Below are positions 1 to 8,947 of a stretch of DNA of 64,000 nt, piece after piece. The notes under the pieces are model-generated. The model was not told the DNA's origin and did no database searches. It saw only the letters and a list, made by a program, of their open reading frames with translations. The first letter of the stretch is position 1; each line of letters begins with the position of its first letter. The DNA is from an uncultured Bacilli bacterium. GTDB lineage: Bacteria; Bacillota_I; Bacilli_A; RF39; UBA660. The stretch lies in assembly GCA_910584655.1 (NCBI GenBank), contig CAJUBJ010000001.1, positions 1-64,000 on the forward strand, in the 5' to 3' direction. A program made the position numbers and the translations under genes.

Positions 1-2
1 CA

Positions 3-236
3 TACGACCATGATTTAGCTTGGAAAGAAGAATGCAAGAGGCAAGGTTTGGCAGAGGGAAGAGCCGAGGGAATAGCTGAAGGAAGAGCAGAAGGACTTGC
101 AGAAGGCATAGAAGAAGGTAGATTGGAAGGAAAAAGAGAAATAATAAGTAAGTTTTTGCAATCTGGTATGACAGAAGAAAAAATAGCTAAAATATTAGAA
201 TGTAGTTTAGAGGAATTAAAAATTTATAAAGTTTAA
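3..236 (+). CDS. C-terminal end of Rpn/PD-(D/E)XK transposase-like nuclease (partial)
   Basis: The frame is open from the window edge, so only about the last 77 residues are present. The visible part has a run of Gly-Glu-Gly repeats (AEGRAEGIAEGRAEGLAEG), then a short helical tail with a putative helix-turn-helix flavour (MTEEKIAKILECSLEEL). This EG-repeat plus tail is characteristic of the C terminus of Rpn-family recombination-promoting nucleases (putative transposase, PD-(D/E)XK fold). The catalytic domain is outside the window, so the assignment rests on the tail alone. No insertion-sequence end is visible; the thrS promoter begins directly after the stop. Confidence 0.6.
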   Translation, partial: YDHDLAWKEECKRQGLAEGRAEGIAEGRAEGLAEGIEEGRLEGKREIISKFLQSGMTEEKIAKILECSLEELKIYKV

Positions 237-237
237 T

Positions 238-266
238 TTGACAAATTGGTTAAATGGGTTTAATAT
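238..266 (+). promoter_or_regulatory. Sigma-A-type promoter of the thrS transcript
   Basis: TTGACA at 238-243, a 17-nt spacer, then TAATAT at 261-266. Transcription would start near 273, exactly where the T-box leader begins. Confidence 0.75.
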
Positions 267-272
267 TTAAGT

Positions 273-470
273 AATTCGATGACGAAGAACAAGATTATTG
301 AGAAACTTCTTATAGAGAGTTCATGGTTGGTGTAAATGAATAGAAGACTTAATGATTACTATCTTCTGAGAGGTTTAATAAAACCCGGTTATGGCCGTTA
401 TCTAAATTAAGTTAAATAAAGGATGGTACCGCATTATTTGCTCCTTGCAAGTATTGTGGTTTTTTTATTT
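273..470 (+). promoter_or_regulatory. T-box riboswitch (threonine), with intrinsic terminator
   Basis: The leader has the landmarks of a T-box: a GATGA/GAGA kink-turn-like base (279-285 with 366-371), an AGAGAG-type apical region with GGTG near 314-332, and the T-box sequence GGATGGTACCGC at 421-432. The specifier reads ACT (358-360, Thr), followed by A361 and then TCTTC, which pairs back to GAAGA near 285. ACCGCATTAT (428-437) pairs with GTATTGTGGT (451-460) and is followed by seven T, which is the terminator. Uncharged tRNA-Thr should favour the antiterminator and switch on the downstream genes. Confidence 0.93.
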
Positions 471-488
471 ATTTAAGGAGTTGATGTA

Positions 489-725
489 ATGGATTACACC
501 ACCGAAATAGAGAGATTAAAAAAAGAAATATTTTCATTAAAGATGAAAATGGCGATGAATACTATGTCAAAAGAAGAATTATTAAAAATATCAGAAGAAG
601 CTCAGACTTTACAAAGGAAAAAAGATGCTTTAGAAAGAGAACTTTTAAGTTCTAATGGACAAGTTGGATTTGCTTTCATTGATTTAATGGATGTAACAGA
701 ATTAGAAGTAAAGAAAGGAAAATAG
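489..725 (+). CDS. Small coiled-coil protein of unknown function, co-transcribed with thrS
   Basis: I do not recognise this 78-residue protein. It has a clear ribosome binding site (AAGGAG, 475-480) and ATG start, lies between the T-box and thrS, and ends 3 nt before the thrS start, so it is translated from the same T-box-controlled mRNA. Residues 1-55 are a charged amphipathic helix rich in Lys and Glu (coiled-coil-like). The last 20 residues look like a short strand region (GFAFIDLMDVTELEV). It has no resemblance to the TGS domain missing from the neighbouring ThrS, but it occupies the same 5' position. It could be a ThrS partner or an unrelated small protein. Confidence 0.7.
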   Translation: MDYTTEIERLKKEIFSLKMKMAMNTMSKEELLKISEEAQTLQRKKDALERELLSSNGQVGFAFIDLMDVTELEVKKGK

Positions 726-728
726 AAT

Positions 729-2495
729 ATGGTAAATTTTAAAGAAAATGAAGAGTTAAATATTTTAAATCATAGTTGTGCACATTTATTAGCACAAGCT
801 GTTAAACACTTATATCCACAAGCTAAATTTTGGGTTGGTCCAGTAGTAGAAGAAGGATTCTATTATGATATTGATTTAGGAGAAGATAAAATCACTGAAG
901 AAGATTTAGAGAAAATTGAAAGAGAAATGAAAAAGTGTTCTAAATCAGCTAAAAATATAATAAGAAGAGAACTTTCTAAAGAAGAAGCTTTAGAGATGTT
1001 TAAAGATGATGAATATAAGATTGATTTAATTTCTAGAATGGATGAGAATGAAACAACTATAAGTTGTTATTCTCAAGGTGATTTTACTGATCTTTGTCGC
1101 GGACCACATATGAATAATACTAAAGAAGTTAAGAATTTTAAATTAATTAAGTTTAGTGGTGCTTATTGGAAAGGGGACGCAAATAACAAAATGCTTCAAA
1201 GAGTATATGGTGTTTGTTTTCCAACTTCTGAAGAATTAGAAGCACATTTAAAAGAGCTAGAAGAAATGAAGTTAAGAGATCATCGTAAGATTGGTAAAGA
1301 TTTAGAAATATTTATGATAAGTGATTTAGTTGGAAAAGGGCTTCCTATGTATTTACCTAATGGTTATATTATGTGGGAATTACTTGAAAATTATATAAAG
1401 GGAAAAGAAAGAAAATTAGGCTATCAACATGTTTTAACTCCACCTTTGGGAAATGTAGAACTTTATAAAACTTCTGGACATTGGGATCACTATAAAGATA
1501 ATATGTTCCCTAAAATGGAAGTTGAAGGAGAAGAATTTGTACTTCGTCCAATGAATTGTCCACACCATATGATGGTTTATAGTAATAATGTTCATTCTTA
1601 TAGAGATTTGCCTATAAGAATAGGTGAAATTGCAAGAGATTGTCGTTTTGAGTCAAGTGGTTCATTAAAGGGTATTGAAAGAGTTAGAACTTTCTGTCAA
1701 AATGATGCACATTTATTTGTTACTCCAGAACAGATAGAAGCAGAATTTTCTTCTGTAGTTAATTTGATTTTAGAAGTATATAAAGAATTAGACATTAAGA
1801 ATTTTAGATTTGAATTGTCACTTAGAGATCCAGAAGATAAAGTTAAGTATTACCCAGATGATGAAATGTGGAATAACGCTGAGACTACTTTAAGAAATGT
1901 ATTAAATGATTTGGGATATGATTATGTAGAAAAAGTTGGAGAAGCAGCATTTTATGGGCCAAAACTTGATGTTCAAGTTAAACCAGCTGTTGGACCAGAA
2001 TATACATTGTCTACTTGTCAGTTAGATTTCTGCTTACCAATGCGTTTTGATTTAGGCTATATTGATAGTGATGGAAATAAAAAGACTCCTGTAGTACTTC
2101 ATAGAGCAGTATTTGGAAGTATTGATAGATTTATGGCTTACTACTTAGAAGAAACTAAAGGGTACTTACCTGTTTGGTTAGCTCCTAAACAAATCGAAGT
2201 GGTGCCTGTTAATATCCAATATCATGAAGAATATGCTAGAGAAGTGTTTAATAAATTAAATGAACTTGGGTATAGAGTAGAATTAGATGATAGAAACGAA
2301 AAACTTGGCTATAAATTAAGAGAATCTGTTATTAAAAAAATTCCTTATATGTTGATTTTAGGTCAAAATGAAGTTGATAACAAAACTATTTCATATAGAA
2401 GAGCAGGTAGTGAGGAAACTACTACAGTATCAATGGAAGAATTTATTGATTTGTTAAATAGTGATATAAAAAATAAAACTAGATATGATAAATAA
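729..2495 (+). CDS. thrS: Threonyl-tRNA synthetase lacking the N-terminal TGS domain
   Basis: Charges tRNA-Thr with threonine in the cytoplasm. At 588 residues it is about 55 shorter than typical bacterial ThrS; the missing part is the N1 (TGS) domain. The N2 editing domain is present from the start, with its HxxxH motif (HSCAH, residues 15-19) and the CRGPH motif that clear mischarged Ser-tRNA. The class II catalytic core has the zinc ligands Cys277 (in RPMNCPHH), His328 and His458. A C-terminal anticodon-binding domain begins near residue 485. The gene is controlled by the upstream threonine T-box. TGS-less ThrS enzymes are known in some reduced genomes, so it is expected to be active. Confidence 0.97.
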   Translation: MVNFKENEELNILNHSCAHLLAQAVKHLYPQAKFWVGPVVEEGFYYDIDLGEDKITEEDLEKIEREMKKCSKSAKNIIRRELSKEEALEMFKDDEYKIDLISRMDENETTISCYSQGDFTDLCRGPHMNNTKEVKNFKLIKFSGAYWKGDANNKMLQRVYGVCFPTSEELEAHLKELEEMKLRDHRKIGKDLEIFMISDLVGKGLPMYLPNGYIMWELLENYIKGKERKLGYQHVLTPPLGNVELYKTSGHWDHYKDNMFPKMEVEGEEFVLRPMNCPHHMMVYSNNVHSYRDLPIRIGEIARDCRFESSGSLKGIERVRTFCQNDAHLFVTPEQIEAEFSSVVNLILEVYKELDIKNFRFELSLRDPEDKVKYYPDDEMWNNAETTLRNVLNDLGYDYVEKVGEAAFYGPKLDVQVKPAVGPEYTLSTCQLDFCLPMRFDLGYIDSDGNKKTPVVLHRAVFGSIDRFMAYYLEETKGYLPVWLAPKQIEVVPVNIQYHEEYAREVFNKLNELGYRVELDDRNEKLGYKLRESVIKKIPYMLILGQNEVDNKTISYRRAGSEETTTVSMEEFIDLLNSDIKNKTRYDK

Positions 2496-2520
2496 GCTGT
2501 AAAAAAGCTTATTTTTTCTT
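2491..2520 (+). terminator. Intrinsic terminator after thrS
   Basis: AATAAGCT (2491-2498) pairs with AGCTTATT (2506-2513), followed by a T-rich run. The stem overlaps the thrS stop codon. Confidence 0.85.
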
Positions 2521-2607
2521 TTGGCTAATATAAAAATAAAATCAGCGTAATTTATAAAAGGATAATCAATAAATTATACTCTTTTTATATAAAAAAAATA
2601 TTTCTTA

Positions 2608-2616
2608 TGTTATAAT
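2608..2616 (+). promoter_or_regulatory. Extended -10 promoter of essC
   Basis: TGtTATAAT at 2608-2616. There is no convincing -35. The predicted start near 2623 gives a 5' leader of about 23 nt with GGGAG at 2631-2635. Confidence 0.65.
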
Positions 2617-2645
2617 TCTATATAGAATAAGGGAGTGTGGCACTC

Positions 2646-5600
2646 ATGAAGATTATGCTAATGGATGCAACAAAACTAGTTAATTTAATTTTACCCAAAG
2701 AAGTTTTCGGTAACTATTGGATAGTTAATGCAGATAAAGATAACTTAGCTAGTGTTCAAGCGGTAGATAATAATTGGGTACTCAAAAGCAATAGTGAAGT
2801 TAAAGTGTTTAGAAATGGTAATGTTGTGGATGAAGTACTTTTAGAAAATGAAAAATTTTATACTTTAAAAAATGTTTTACTTGGTGATAGTTATGTAATT
2901 TATACTTGTCCTGTTTATGATCCAAATGTTTTACAACTTAATTTTTCTATAGGGGCACAACAAAATTCTATGTCTTGGTATATTGGTAATAATAGTTCTG
3001 GCGATAATACTTCAAATTTTCCTAATATCATATCTTATGAACAGCCTGGTATTTCTAGAAATCAGTTAAAATTAACTTATGCTAATGGAAAATATATTGT
3101 AGATAATTTGAACTTATCTATTCCAATGTATGTAAATGGTATACCAACAGATAACGCAGAGTTAAGATATGGAGATAATATATTTATTTTAGGACTAAAA
3201 TTATCTATTATTAAAGATATATTTTTTATTAATAATCCTAATAAATTAATAAAATTTGATTCACAAATGTTTAATATAAGGCAAATGCCTATACTTGATT
3301 ATTCAAAAATATCAGAAGAACCTGATCCTGTAATAGAAATGTATAAAAAAGAAGACTACTTTTTAAAACCTCCAAGATTTGACGAAAGAATTGAAGAAAA
3401 AACATTAGTAATAGACCCTCCACCTGAGCATCAAAAACAGGAAGAAATGCCAGCAATATTACAAATGGGTTCTATGATGATGATGGGTATGACATCTATG
3501 ATGACAGGTGTTTCAACATTAATTAGTGTGTTTAATGGAACAACTCCTTTAGCTCAAGCTTGGCCTTCGCTTTTAACTGCGTTTGGTATGTTAATATGTA
3601 TGTTAATTCTTCCTACAGTAAATAAAATGTATCAAAAACATAGAAAAGTAGTGTATGAGAGAAAAAGACAAGCTACTTATAGTATGTATGTTAATAAAAA
3701 AAGAGAAGAATTTCTTACAGAGATGAAAAAGGAACAACAAATTTTAGTAGATAAATATATACCTCTAAAAGAAGTTGGAGATATTATCCTTTATAAAAAA
3801 CGTAATTTATGGGAAAAGAATATAGATGATTATGATTTTCTTTCTTTACGTTTAGGAATAGGAGCTATTCCACCATTTTTTAAAGTTAATTATCCTGATG
3901 AACATTTTTCTATGGAAGCAGAAGATAATTTGATGGGGTATTTGAGAGAATTAGAAAAAGAGACTAGTTATTTAGAGAATGTTCCAGTTACTTATTCTTT
4001 TATTGATAAATATATAACTGCTATTATAGGACCAAAAAGTGTAACAAATCCATTTTTGAGAGGATTGTTATTACAAATATTTGCTTATCATGGATATGAT
4101 TCATTAAAAGTATGTGTATTTACTAATAGTGAAAATGAAAAGTTTTGGGAAGATATGAAAGATTGTCCTTATTTTTGGGACGATAATAGAAGTGTTAGAT
4201 TTTTTGGTACTAATAATGACGAAATAAATCAAATAAGTTCTTATTTTGAAGAGATGCTTAATTCAATTAGAGAAGCTAATAGTGATCAAGGTATTGGTAG
4301 TTCTAAAGAATCAGCTAAATTGTCTGTTAGATTTTTGATAATTACTGATGATATAGATGCAGTAAGAAATGTTAGTATTATTCATTCTTTGATTTCGTCT
4401 ACTGAGTATGTTGGAATTAGTTTGATGATATTAACTGAAAGATTAAATTCATTACCAAATGAGGTTGAACATTTTATTAGTGTTGATGAGAGAACTGGTG
4501 GAGTGTTTGAGAGAGTTTTAACTGATAGTAAGAGAATAAATTTTGTTCCTGATTTTATGTATGGATCGTTGGAAAAGTATACCTATATTATATCTAATAT
4601 TCCAATAGCTCTTAATGGCGGAAAGTTCCAACTTCCAGCAGCTTATACATTTTTAGAAATGTATAATGTATCAAATGTTAATCAATTAAATGCTCTTGCA
4701 AAGTGGAAGGATAGCGATCCAATTAATACTTTGTCTACTCCAATAGGCGTTAATGAGTATGGTGAACAATTTAAGTTAGATTTGCATGAAAAAGCTCATG
4801 GCCCACATGGTTTGATAGCAGGTATGACTGGTTCAGGTAAGTCAGAATTTATTATTTCTTTTATTTTAAGTATGGCAGTTAATTATCATCCTAATGAAGT
4901 ACAATTTGTACTTATCGACTACAAAGGTGGTGGACTAGCTGGTGCTTTTGAAAATAGAGAAACTGGTCTTAAATTGCCACATTTAGCTGGTACTATTACA
5001 AACTTAGATGTCAGTGAAATAAATCGTAGCTTAGCGTCTTTACAAAGTGAATTAAAAAGACGTCAAGCAGCATTTAATAGAGCGAGAGATAAAGTTGGTG
5101 AATCAACAATAGATATTTATAAATATCAACGAATGTATCGTAATGGTCAAGTTGAAGAGCCGATAGCACATTTATTTATAATAAGTGATGAGTTTGCGGA
5201 GTTAAAAGCTCAACAACCAGAATTTATGAATGAGTTAATTTCTACGTCTCGTATTGGACGTTCATTAGGAGTTCATTTGATTCTTGCCACACAAAAACCT
5301 AGTGGAGTAGTAAATGATCAAATATGGTCAAACTCTAAGTTTAAAGTATGTTTGAAAGTACAAGATAGATCTGATAGTCAAGAAATGATTAAACGACCTG
5401 ATGCAGCTTCTTTAAAAGAAACTGGTAGGTTCTTCTTACAAGTAGGTTATGATGAATATTTTGCATTGGGTCAATCTGCTTGGACAGGGGCTCCTTATTA
5501 TGAATCTGATGTTAGAAAGAAAAAAATAGATAATAATATTTCATTTGTAGATAACTTAGGTATGCCTATAAAGATTGTTGAAGATGGTAAGAATAATGTT

Positions 5601-7313
5601 ACTGGAGTATTAAAGGGTGAAGAACTTCCTAATATAATGAAATATTTAGTTGATATTGCTAAAAAAGAGAATATTAAAGTTAAACAGTTGTGGCTTAATG
5701 CTTTACCGCCTATCATATATATAGATGGTTTAAAAGAAAAGTATGAATATAAAAAAGTTGATTGTGATATTAATCCAGTAATTGGTGAATATGATGCTCC
5801 AGATTTACAGAAACAAGGATTACTTACAATGCCAATTACTCGTGGTGGAAATTGGATTGTTTATGGTATGGCAGATAGTGGTAAAGAAGAAATGATTAAT
5901 TCATTAGTGTATTCTTGTATAACTACTTATTCTCCTGTTGAATTGAATTTATATTTACTTGATTTTGGTGCAGAAACATTAAAAATGTATAGAAAAGCTC
6001 CTCAGGTTGGAGATGTTATTTTACAAAATGACGTTGATAAAGTAACGAATTTATGGAGGATGATTACTGAAAAGATTGCTACTCGAAAAAAGATGTTTGC
6101 TGATTTTGGTGGTGATTATATTTCTTATTCGAAAGCTACTGGTAAAGTATTACCAAATGTTGTAATTATAATAAATGGATTTGAGTTATATAATGAAAAT
6201 TATGGTGATGCTACATTTGATACGCTTTCAACGATAACAAGAGATTGTCAGAAATATGGTGTGTATTTTATAATGACTTCTACAACATCTAATGGTATTA
6301 GGTCAAGACTTGCACAATATTTACCAAACCATTTTGTATTCCAAATGAATGATAAGTATGATTATTCTACATTGCTTTCGAGAACTAAAATTGAGCCTTC
6401 TCCTATAAGTGGTAGAGGTCTTGTAAAATTAGATAGTGTTTATGAATTTCAAGCAGCTGTTCCAGTTGATAAAGAGAATTATAATACTTTTGTAACAGAA
6501 AAGGTAAAAGCTATATGTGCATTATATCCTAATGTTTCGGCTCCTAAGGTTCCTGTATTACCTGAAGTTGTTACAATAAATTATTGTGCTGATGAACTTA
6601 AAGGAGTTGAATCTATTCCTGTTGGTGTAGAGAAAGAATCTTTGAAAATAAGGACATTGGATTTAACAAAAAATACTGTTAATATTATTACTGGATCAGA
6701 ATTTGGAGAAATTAAAACTTTTGGTAGTTTGTTTATTAGAGAAATTTCTAAAATTATTGGAAAAAATTGCTATGTTTTTGATTTTGAAAAAGCTTTTAAA
6801 GATACTTCAGAACTTGTTACTTATTATGATACAAATATGTTGGAAAATTTTAAGACTTTTGGGAAGTTTGTATTTGACATTTTTAATAAGTATAAAGAGG
6901 CTGGCTTTGATGTTGGAGCTATATCTGAATATGAAGAGTATGTTTGTATTATAGTTGGAATAGATAAATTTAAGAATATATTAGGTTCAGAGTTTGATGG
7001 AGCTTATAGTGGACTTATATCAATGATAAAGGGAATGCCAAAAGTTCATTTTATTATAATTGATACTGCCGATAATCTTAAAAAGCGTGAATTTGATTCA
7101 TGGTATAAAGATACTATATCTGGTACAAAAGGTATTTGGCTTGGAAATGGTATGGGTGCTCAGTATACTCTTAAATCTACTCTTACTTCTAGAGTCTTAT
7201 CTACTAAAATTGATAAAAATTTTGGTTATTATGTTGATGGAAATACAACTGTTTTGGTTAAGTTTATTTCTGAGATTGGTGAGGAAGAGTCAGAAACATA
7301 TGAAACTTTATAA
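2646..7313 (+). CDS. essC: Type VII secretion FtsK/SpoIIIE-type ATPase EssC
   Basis: Membrane motor of the ESX/type VII secretion system, which recognises and exports WXG100-family substrates. The product is 1555 residues, normal for Firmicutes EssC. N-terminal FHA-type domains (residues 1-200, with SWYIGN...GISRNQ) are followed by two hydrophobic segments at about 275-325 and then FtsK-type ATPase domains. D1 has an intact Walker A (GMTGSGKSE, from residue 726) and acidic pair (DEFAELK, D848-E849). D2 has a damaged P-loop (GMADSGKEE, from 1074) and IIING where Walker B should be. D3 (from about 1340) has no P-loop. The ATG at 2646 is preferred over the GTG at 2637 because GGGAG lies 10 nt upstream of it. 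The gene has its own promoter and terminator, separate from the substrate genes that follow. Confidence 0.95.
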   Translation: MKIMLMDATKLVNLILPKEVFGNYWIVNADKDNLASVQAVDNNWVLKSNSEVKVFRNGNVVDEVLLENEKFYTLKNVLLGDSYVIYTCPVYDPNVLQLNFSIGAQQNSMSWYIGNNSSGDNTSNFPNIISYEQPGISRNQLKLTYANGKYIVDNLNLSIPMYVNGIPTDNAELRYGDNIFILGLKLSIIKDIFFINNPNKLIKFDSQMFNIRQMPILDYSKISEEPDPVIEMYKKEDYFLKPPRFDERIEEKTLVIDPPPEHQKQEEMPAILQMGSMMMMGMTSMMTGVSTLISVFNGTTPLAQAWPSLLTAFGMLICMLILPTVNKMYQKHRKVVYERKRQATYSMYVNKKREEFLTEMKKEQQILVDKYIPLKEVGDIILYKKRNLWEKNIDDYDFLSLRLGIGAIPPFFKVNYPDEHFSMEAEDNLMGYLRELEKETSYLENVPVTYSFIDKYITAIIGPKSVTNPFLRGLLLQIFAYHGYDSLKVCVFTNSENEKFWEDMKDCPYFWDDNRSVRFFGTNNDEINQISSYFEEMLNSIREANSDQGIGSSKESAKLSVRFLIITDDIDAVRNVSIIHSLISSTEYVGISLMILTERLNSLPNEVEHFISVDERTGGVFERVLTDSKRINFVPDFMYGSLEKYTYIISNIPIALNGGKFQLPAAYTFLEMYNVSNVNQLNALAKWKDSDPINTLSTPIGVNEYGEQFKLDLHEKAHGPHGLIAGMTGSGKSEFIISFILSMAVNYHPNEVQFVLIDYKGGGLAGAFENRETGLKLPHLAGTITNLDVSEINRSLASLQSELKRRQAAFNRARDKVGESTIDIYKYQRMYRNGQVEEPIAHLFIISDEFAELKAQQPEFMNELISTSRIGRSLGVHLILATQKPSGVVNDQIWSNSKFKVCLKVQDRSDSQEMIKRPDAASLKETGRFFLQVGYDEYFALGQSAWTGAPYYESDVRKKKIDNNISFVDNLGMPIKIVEDGKNNVTGVLKGEELPNIMKYLVDIAKKENIKVKQLWLNALPPIIYIDGLKEKYEYKKVDCDINPVIGEYDAPDLQKQGLLTMPITRGGNWIVYGMADSGKEEMINSLVYSCITTYSPVELNLYLLDFGAETLKMYRKAPQVGDVILQNDVDKVTNLWRMITEKIATRKKMFADFGGDYISYSKATGKVLPNVVIIINGFELYNENYGDATFDTLSTITRDCQKYGVYFIMTSTTSNGIRSRLAQYLPNHFVFQMNDKYDYSTLLSRTKIEPSPISGRGLVKLDSVYEFQAAVPVDKENYNTFVTEKVKAICALYPNVSAPKVPVLPEVVTINYCADELKGVESIPVGVEKESLKIRTLDLTKNTVNIITGSEFGEIKTFGSLFIREISKIIGKNCYVFDFEKAFKDTSELVTYYDTNMLENFKTFGKFVFDIFNKYKEAGFDVGAISEYEEYVCIIVGIDKFKNILGSEFDGAYSGLISMIKGMPKVHFIIIDTADNLKKREFDSWYKDTISGTKGIWLGNGMGAQYTLKSTLTSRVLSTKIDKNFGYYVDGNTTVLVKFISEIGEEESETYETL

Positions 7314-7315
7314 TA

Positions 7316-7345
7316 AAAAAAGACAAATTTCTGTCTTTTTTTTTA
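7316..7345 (+). terminator. Intrinsic terminator after essC
   Basis: AAAGACA pairs with TGTCTTT, followed by a long T run. Confidence 0.85.
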
Positions 7346-7351
7346 CTTTCG

Positions 7352-7380
7352 TTGACTTTGTTTTTGTTTTAGCGTATTAT
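7352..7380 (+). promoter_or_regulatory. Promoter of type VII cassette 1
   Basis: TTGACT (7352-7357), 17-nt spacer, TATTAT (7375-7380). The leader from about 7387 to 7478 is long for this genome and contains a 7-bp long-range pairing, GTGAATA (7399-7405) with TATTCGC (7439-7445). Confidence 0.75.
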
Positions 7381-7478
7381 TGATAATATAAGAGTGTAGT
7401 GAATAGTTGTGGGGAATTTGGTAACTAAATGGTTGAGTATTCGCATATTCTTAATCTACTTGGTAATAGGAGGATTTT

Positions 7479-7736
7479 ATGAATAATAATAAAGTCTGTG
7501 TAGATTTGATTGTACCTAGTATTGAAGAAAGATACAACGTTTTTATTCCTGTTAATAAGAAGACTATTGAAATTATATTCTTATTAAATAAAGCAATTAG
7601 TGATATGACTAGTGGGAATTTTCCTATTTCAGAAAATTTATCATTAATTAATGCTGATAATGGTGCCATTTATGATGTAGATAATACTTTTTTAGAAAAT
7701 AAAATTTTAAATGGTGCTAAGTTGATACTAATATAG
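7479..7736 (+). CDS. YukD/EsaB-like ubiquitin-fold protein
   Basis: 85 residues beginning VCVDLIVPSIEERYNVFIPVN and ending in a strand-like GAKLILI, with a central helix. This beta-grasp pattern and size match YukD/EsaB, the small cytoplasmic ubiquitin-like protein of Firmicutes type VII systems. It is the first gene of cassette 1, with a strong ribosome binding site (AGGAGG, 7468-7473). In related loci YukD is needed for secretion or its control; that role here is inferred from family and position. Confidence 0.8.
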   Translation: MNNNKVCVDLIVPSIEERYNVFIPVNKKTIEIIFLLNKAISDMTSGNFPISENLSLINADNGAIYDVDNTFLENKILNGAKLILI

Positions 7737-7756
7737 AAATAGAGGAGGTGTTAGGT

Positions 7757-8056
7757 ATGGGTAGCGGTGTAGTAAGTTATAATGTTGGTAATTATCAAGA
7801 ATTAATTGATGCATTAACTGATGCAAAAAGAAAAACTGATGAAATAACAGAGAAAGTAACAAATATTTTGATAACTGAGTTAGCAGGTCAAGGCATTACA
7901 GGTTCTATTGCTGATGCTTTAGTTGATAAATTCAATCAAGCTATAAAACCAATTTTTGAAAACTTTTCTCAAAGTAGTGAAATTTTTATTAATAAAAATC
8001 AAGAAGTAATGCAAGCTGCTGAAATAAATACTCAAAAAAGTACAGCTGCATTTTAA
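7757..8056 (+). CDS. WXG100-like small helical protein without the WXG motif
   Basis: 99 residues, almost all predicted helix, with a central turn (ELAGQGITGSIADAL) where a WXG100 protein would have W-x-G. Length and two-helix layout suggest the WXG100/ESAT-6 superfamily. The ATG at 7757 is chosen because AGGAGG (7743-7748) overlaps an earlier in-frame GTG. It follows the YukD-like gene by about 20 nt and precedes another helical protein, so it may form a heterodimer with a neighbour. The missing tryptophan makes the family call tentative. Confidence 0.65.
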   Translation: MGSGVVSYNVGNYQELIDALTDAKRKTDEITEKVTNILITELAGQGITGSIADALVDKFNQAIKPIFENFSQSSEIFINKNQEVMQAAEINTQKSTAAF

Positions 8057-8087
8057 TGAATAATGTGATATTAGAAAGGATGATATT

Positions 8088-8414
8088 ATGACAGAATCTT
8101 TTGATGCTGAAAAAGTTAAAGCTGCTTTTGATAACGCTAAAAATGACGTAGATGAACTTGTAAGACAATTTGAATGTATAAAAGAAGATGTTGCTGCAAA
8201 ATTTGTTAATACACAAAATGCAGATTCTTCAGCTGCTGGTGGTGGAGATTTAGCTGCTATGGCACAAGGATCATTTAATGCATTAATGGAAACTGATTTT
8301 TCACAATTAAATACTACAATTAAAGATTTTATAGATAATCAAATTGGACAAGTTATTTCTGAATATAGTAGTTTTCAATCTCAAGCAGAGAGTGTATATA
8401 GTTCACAAGGATAG
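8088..8414 (+). CDS. Small helical ESX-associated protein
   Basis: 108 residues with two long helices separated by a short Ala/Gly-rich break (SSAAGGGDL, near residue 45). Size, acidity and position inside the type VII cassette suggest a secreted WXG100-like substrate or partner. No W-x-G is present; the conserved turn may be replaced by the glycine stretch. The ribosome binding site is AAAGGA upstream of ATG 8088. The gene is followed by a structured intergenic RNA element. Confidence 0.65.
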   Translation: MTESFDAEKVKAAFDNAKNDVDELVRQFECIKEDVAAKFVNTQNADSSAAGGGDLAAMAQGSFNALMETDFSQLNTTIKDFIDNQIGQVISEYSSFQSQAESVYSSQG

Positions 8415-8422
8415 TGATATTG

Positions 8423-8494
8423 GTACTGTACATAATTTTGTGCAGTACATTATAAGTGAAAGATGCTCCTAAACATCTTTTATTTATAATGTAC
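8423..8494 (+). promoter_or_regulatory. Two overlapping RNA hairpins, copy 1 of a repeated type VII element
   Basis: Hairpin 1: GTACTGTAC (8423-8431) pairs fully with GTGCAGTAC (8440-8448), 9 bp. Hairpin 2: GTACATTATAA (8445-8455) pairs with TTATAATGTAC (8484-8494), 11 bp, enclosing a further 7-bp hairpin (8459-8465 with 8474-8480). The two share 8445-8448, so they compete. A related element lies at 13852-13908. There is no T run after hairpin 2. Likely roles are mRNA processing, stabilisation, or control of the WXG gene that starts at 8523. Confidence 0.7.
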
Positions 8495-8522
8495 TTGGGG
8501 TACTTATGGAAGGATGACTATA

Positions 8523-8909
8523 ATGGCAAGTAAATTGAATTATACAGCTAGTTCTGTTTTTTCAGGAGTAGGTGGCAAGGTTTTTAATAGTTCTAAAGGC
8601 TATGACATAGTTGCTGGTAATACAGCTATTGCTGCAAATGTGGCAGAAGAATTGAGAGAATATGCATCAAAAATTCAAGGTATAATAGATGAATTATATG
8701 CTTTAATTGATTCATTTTATACAGATGAGGCTTGGATGGGAGTTGCATATGAAACATTTAAGTCAAATTGCGAGACTTATAGAGAACCTCTTAGTGGTTA
8801 TGTGGCAATGATTGAAAGTTTTGCTAATATTTGTGATGGCGAAGTTGTTTCAGATATTTCAAGACTTGATTCTGTAATTACATTAAGTTTTTTTCTAGCA
8901 GCAAAATAA
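8523..8909 (+). CDS. WXG100-family protein
   Basis: 128 residues with a helix-turn-helix hairpin and the W-x-G signature at residue 71 (AWMGVAYETFK). Expected to be a secreted ESX substrate, dimerised through its helices. The N-terminal 35 residues (Ser/Gly-rich, SSVFSGVGGKVFNSS) are an extension beyond a minimal WXG100 protein. The ATG at 8523 is preferred because AAGGA (8509-8513) directly abuts an earlier ATG at 8514. The gene follows the repeated RNA hairpin element. Confidence 0.8.
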   Translation: MASKLNYTASSVFSGVGGKVFNSSKGYDIVAGNTAIAANVAEELREYASKIQGIIDELYALIDSFYTDEAWMGVAYETFKSNCETYREPLSGYVAMIESFANICDGEVVSDISRLDSVITLSFFLAAK

Positions 8910-8947
8910 TTAATTTTTATAGTTTTTGATAAAAAAGGAGTTTTTAT

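Noticed and set aside
1..236. Insertion sequence end at the left window edge
   Set aside because: The Rpn-type tail suggests a transposase-like nuclease, but no terminal inverted repeat or target duplication is seen before the thrS promoter.
6703..7383. Overlapping + strand open frames at the end of essC
   Set aside because: They are hydrophobic shadows of the EssC D3 region in another frame, without start signals.
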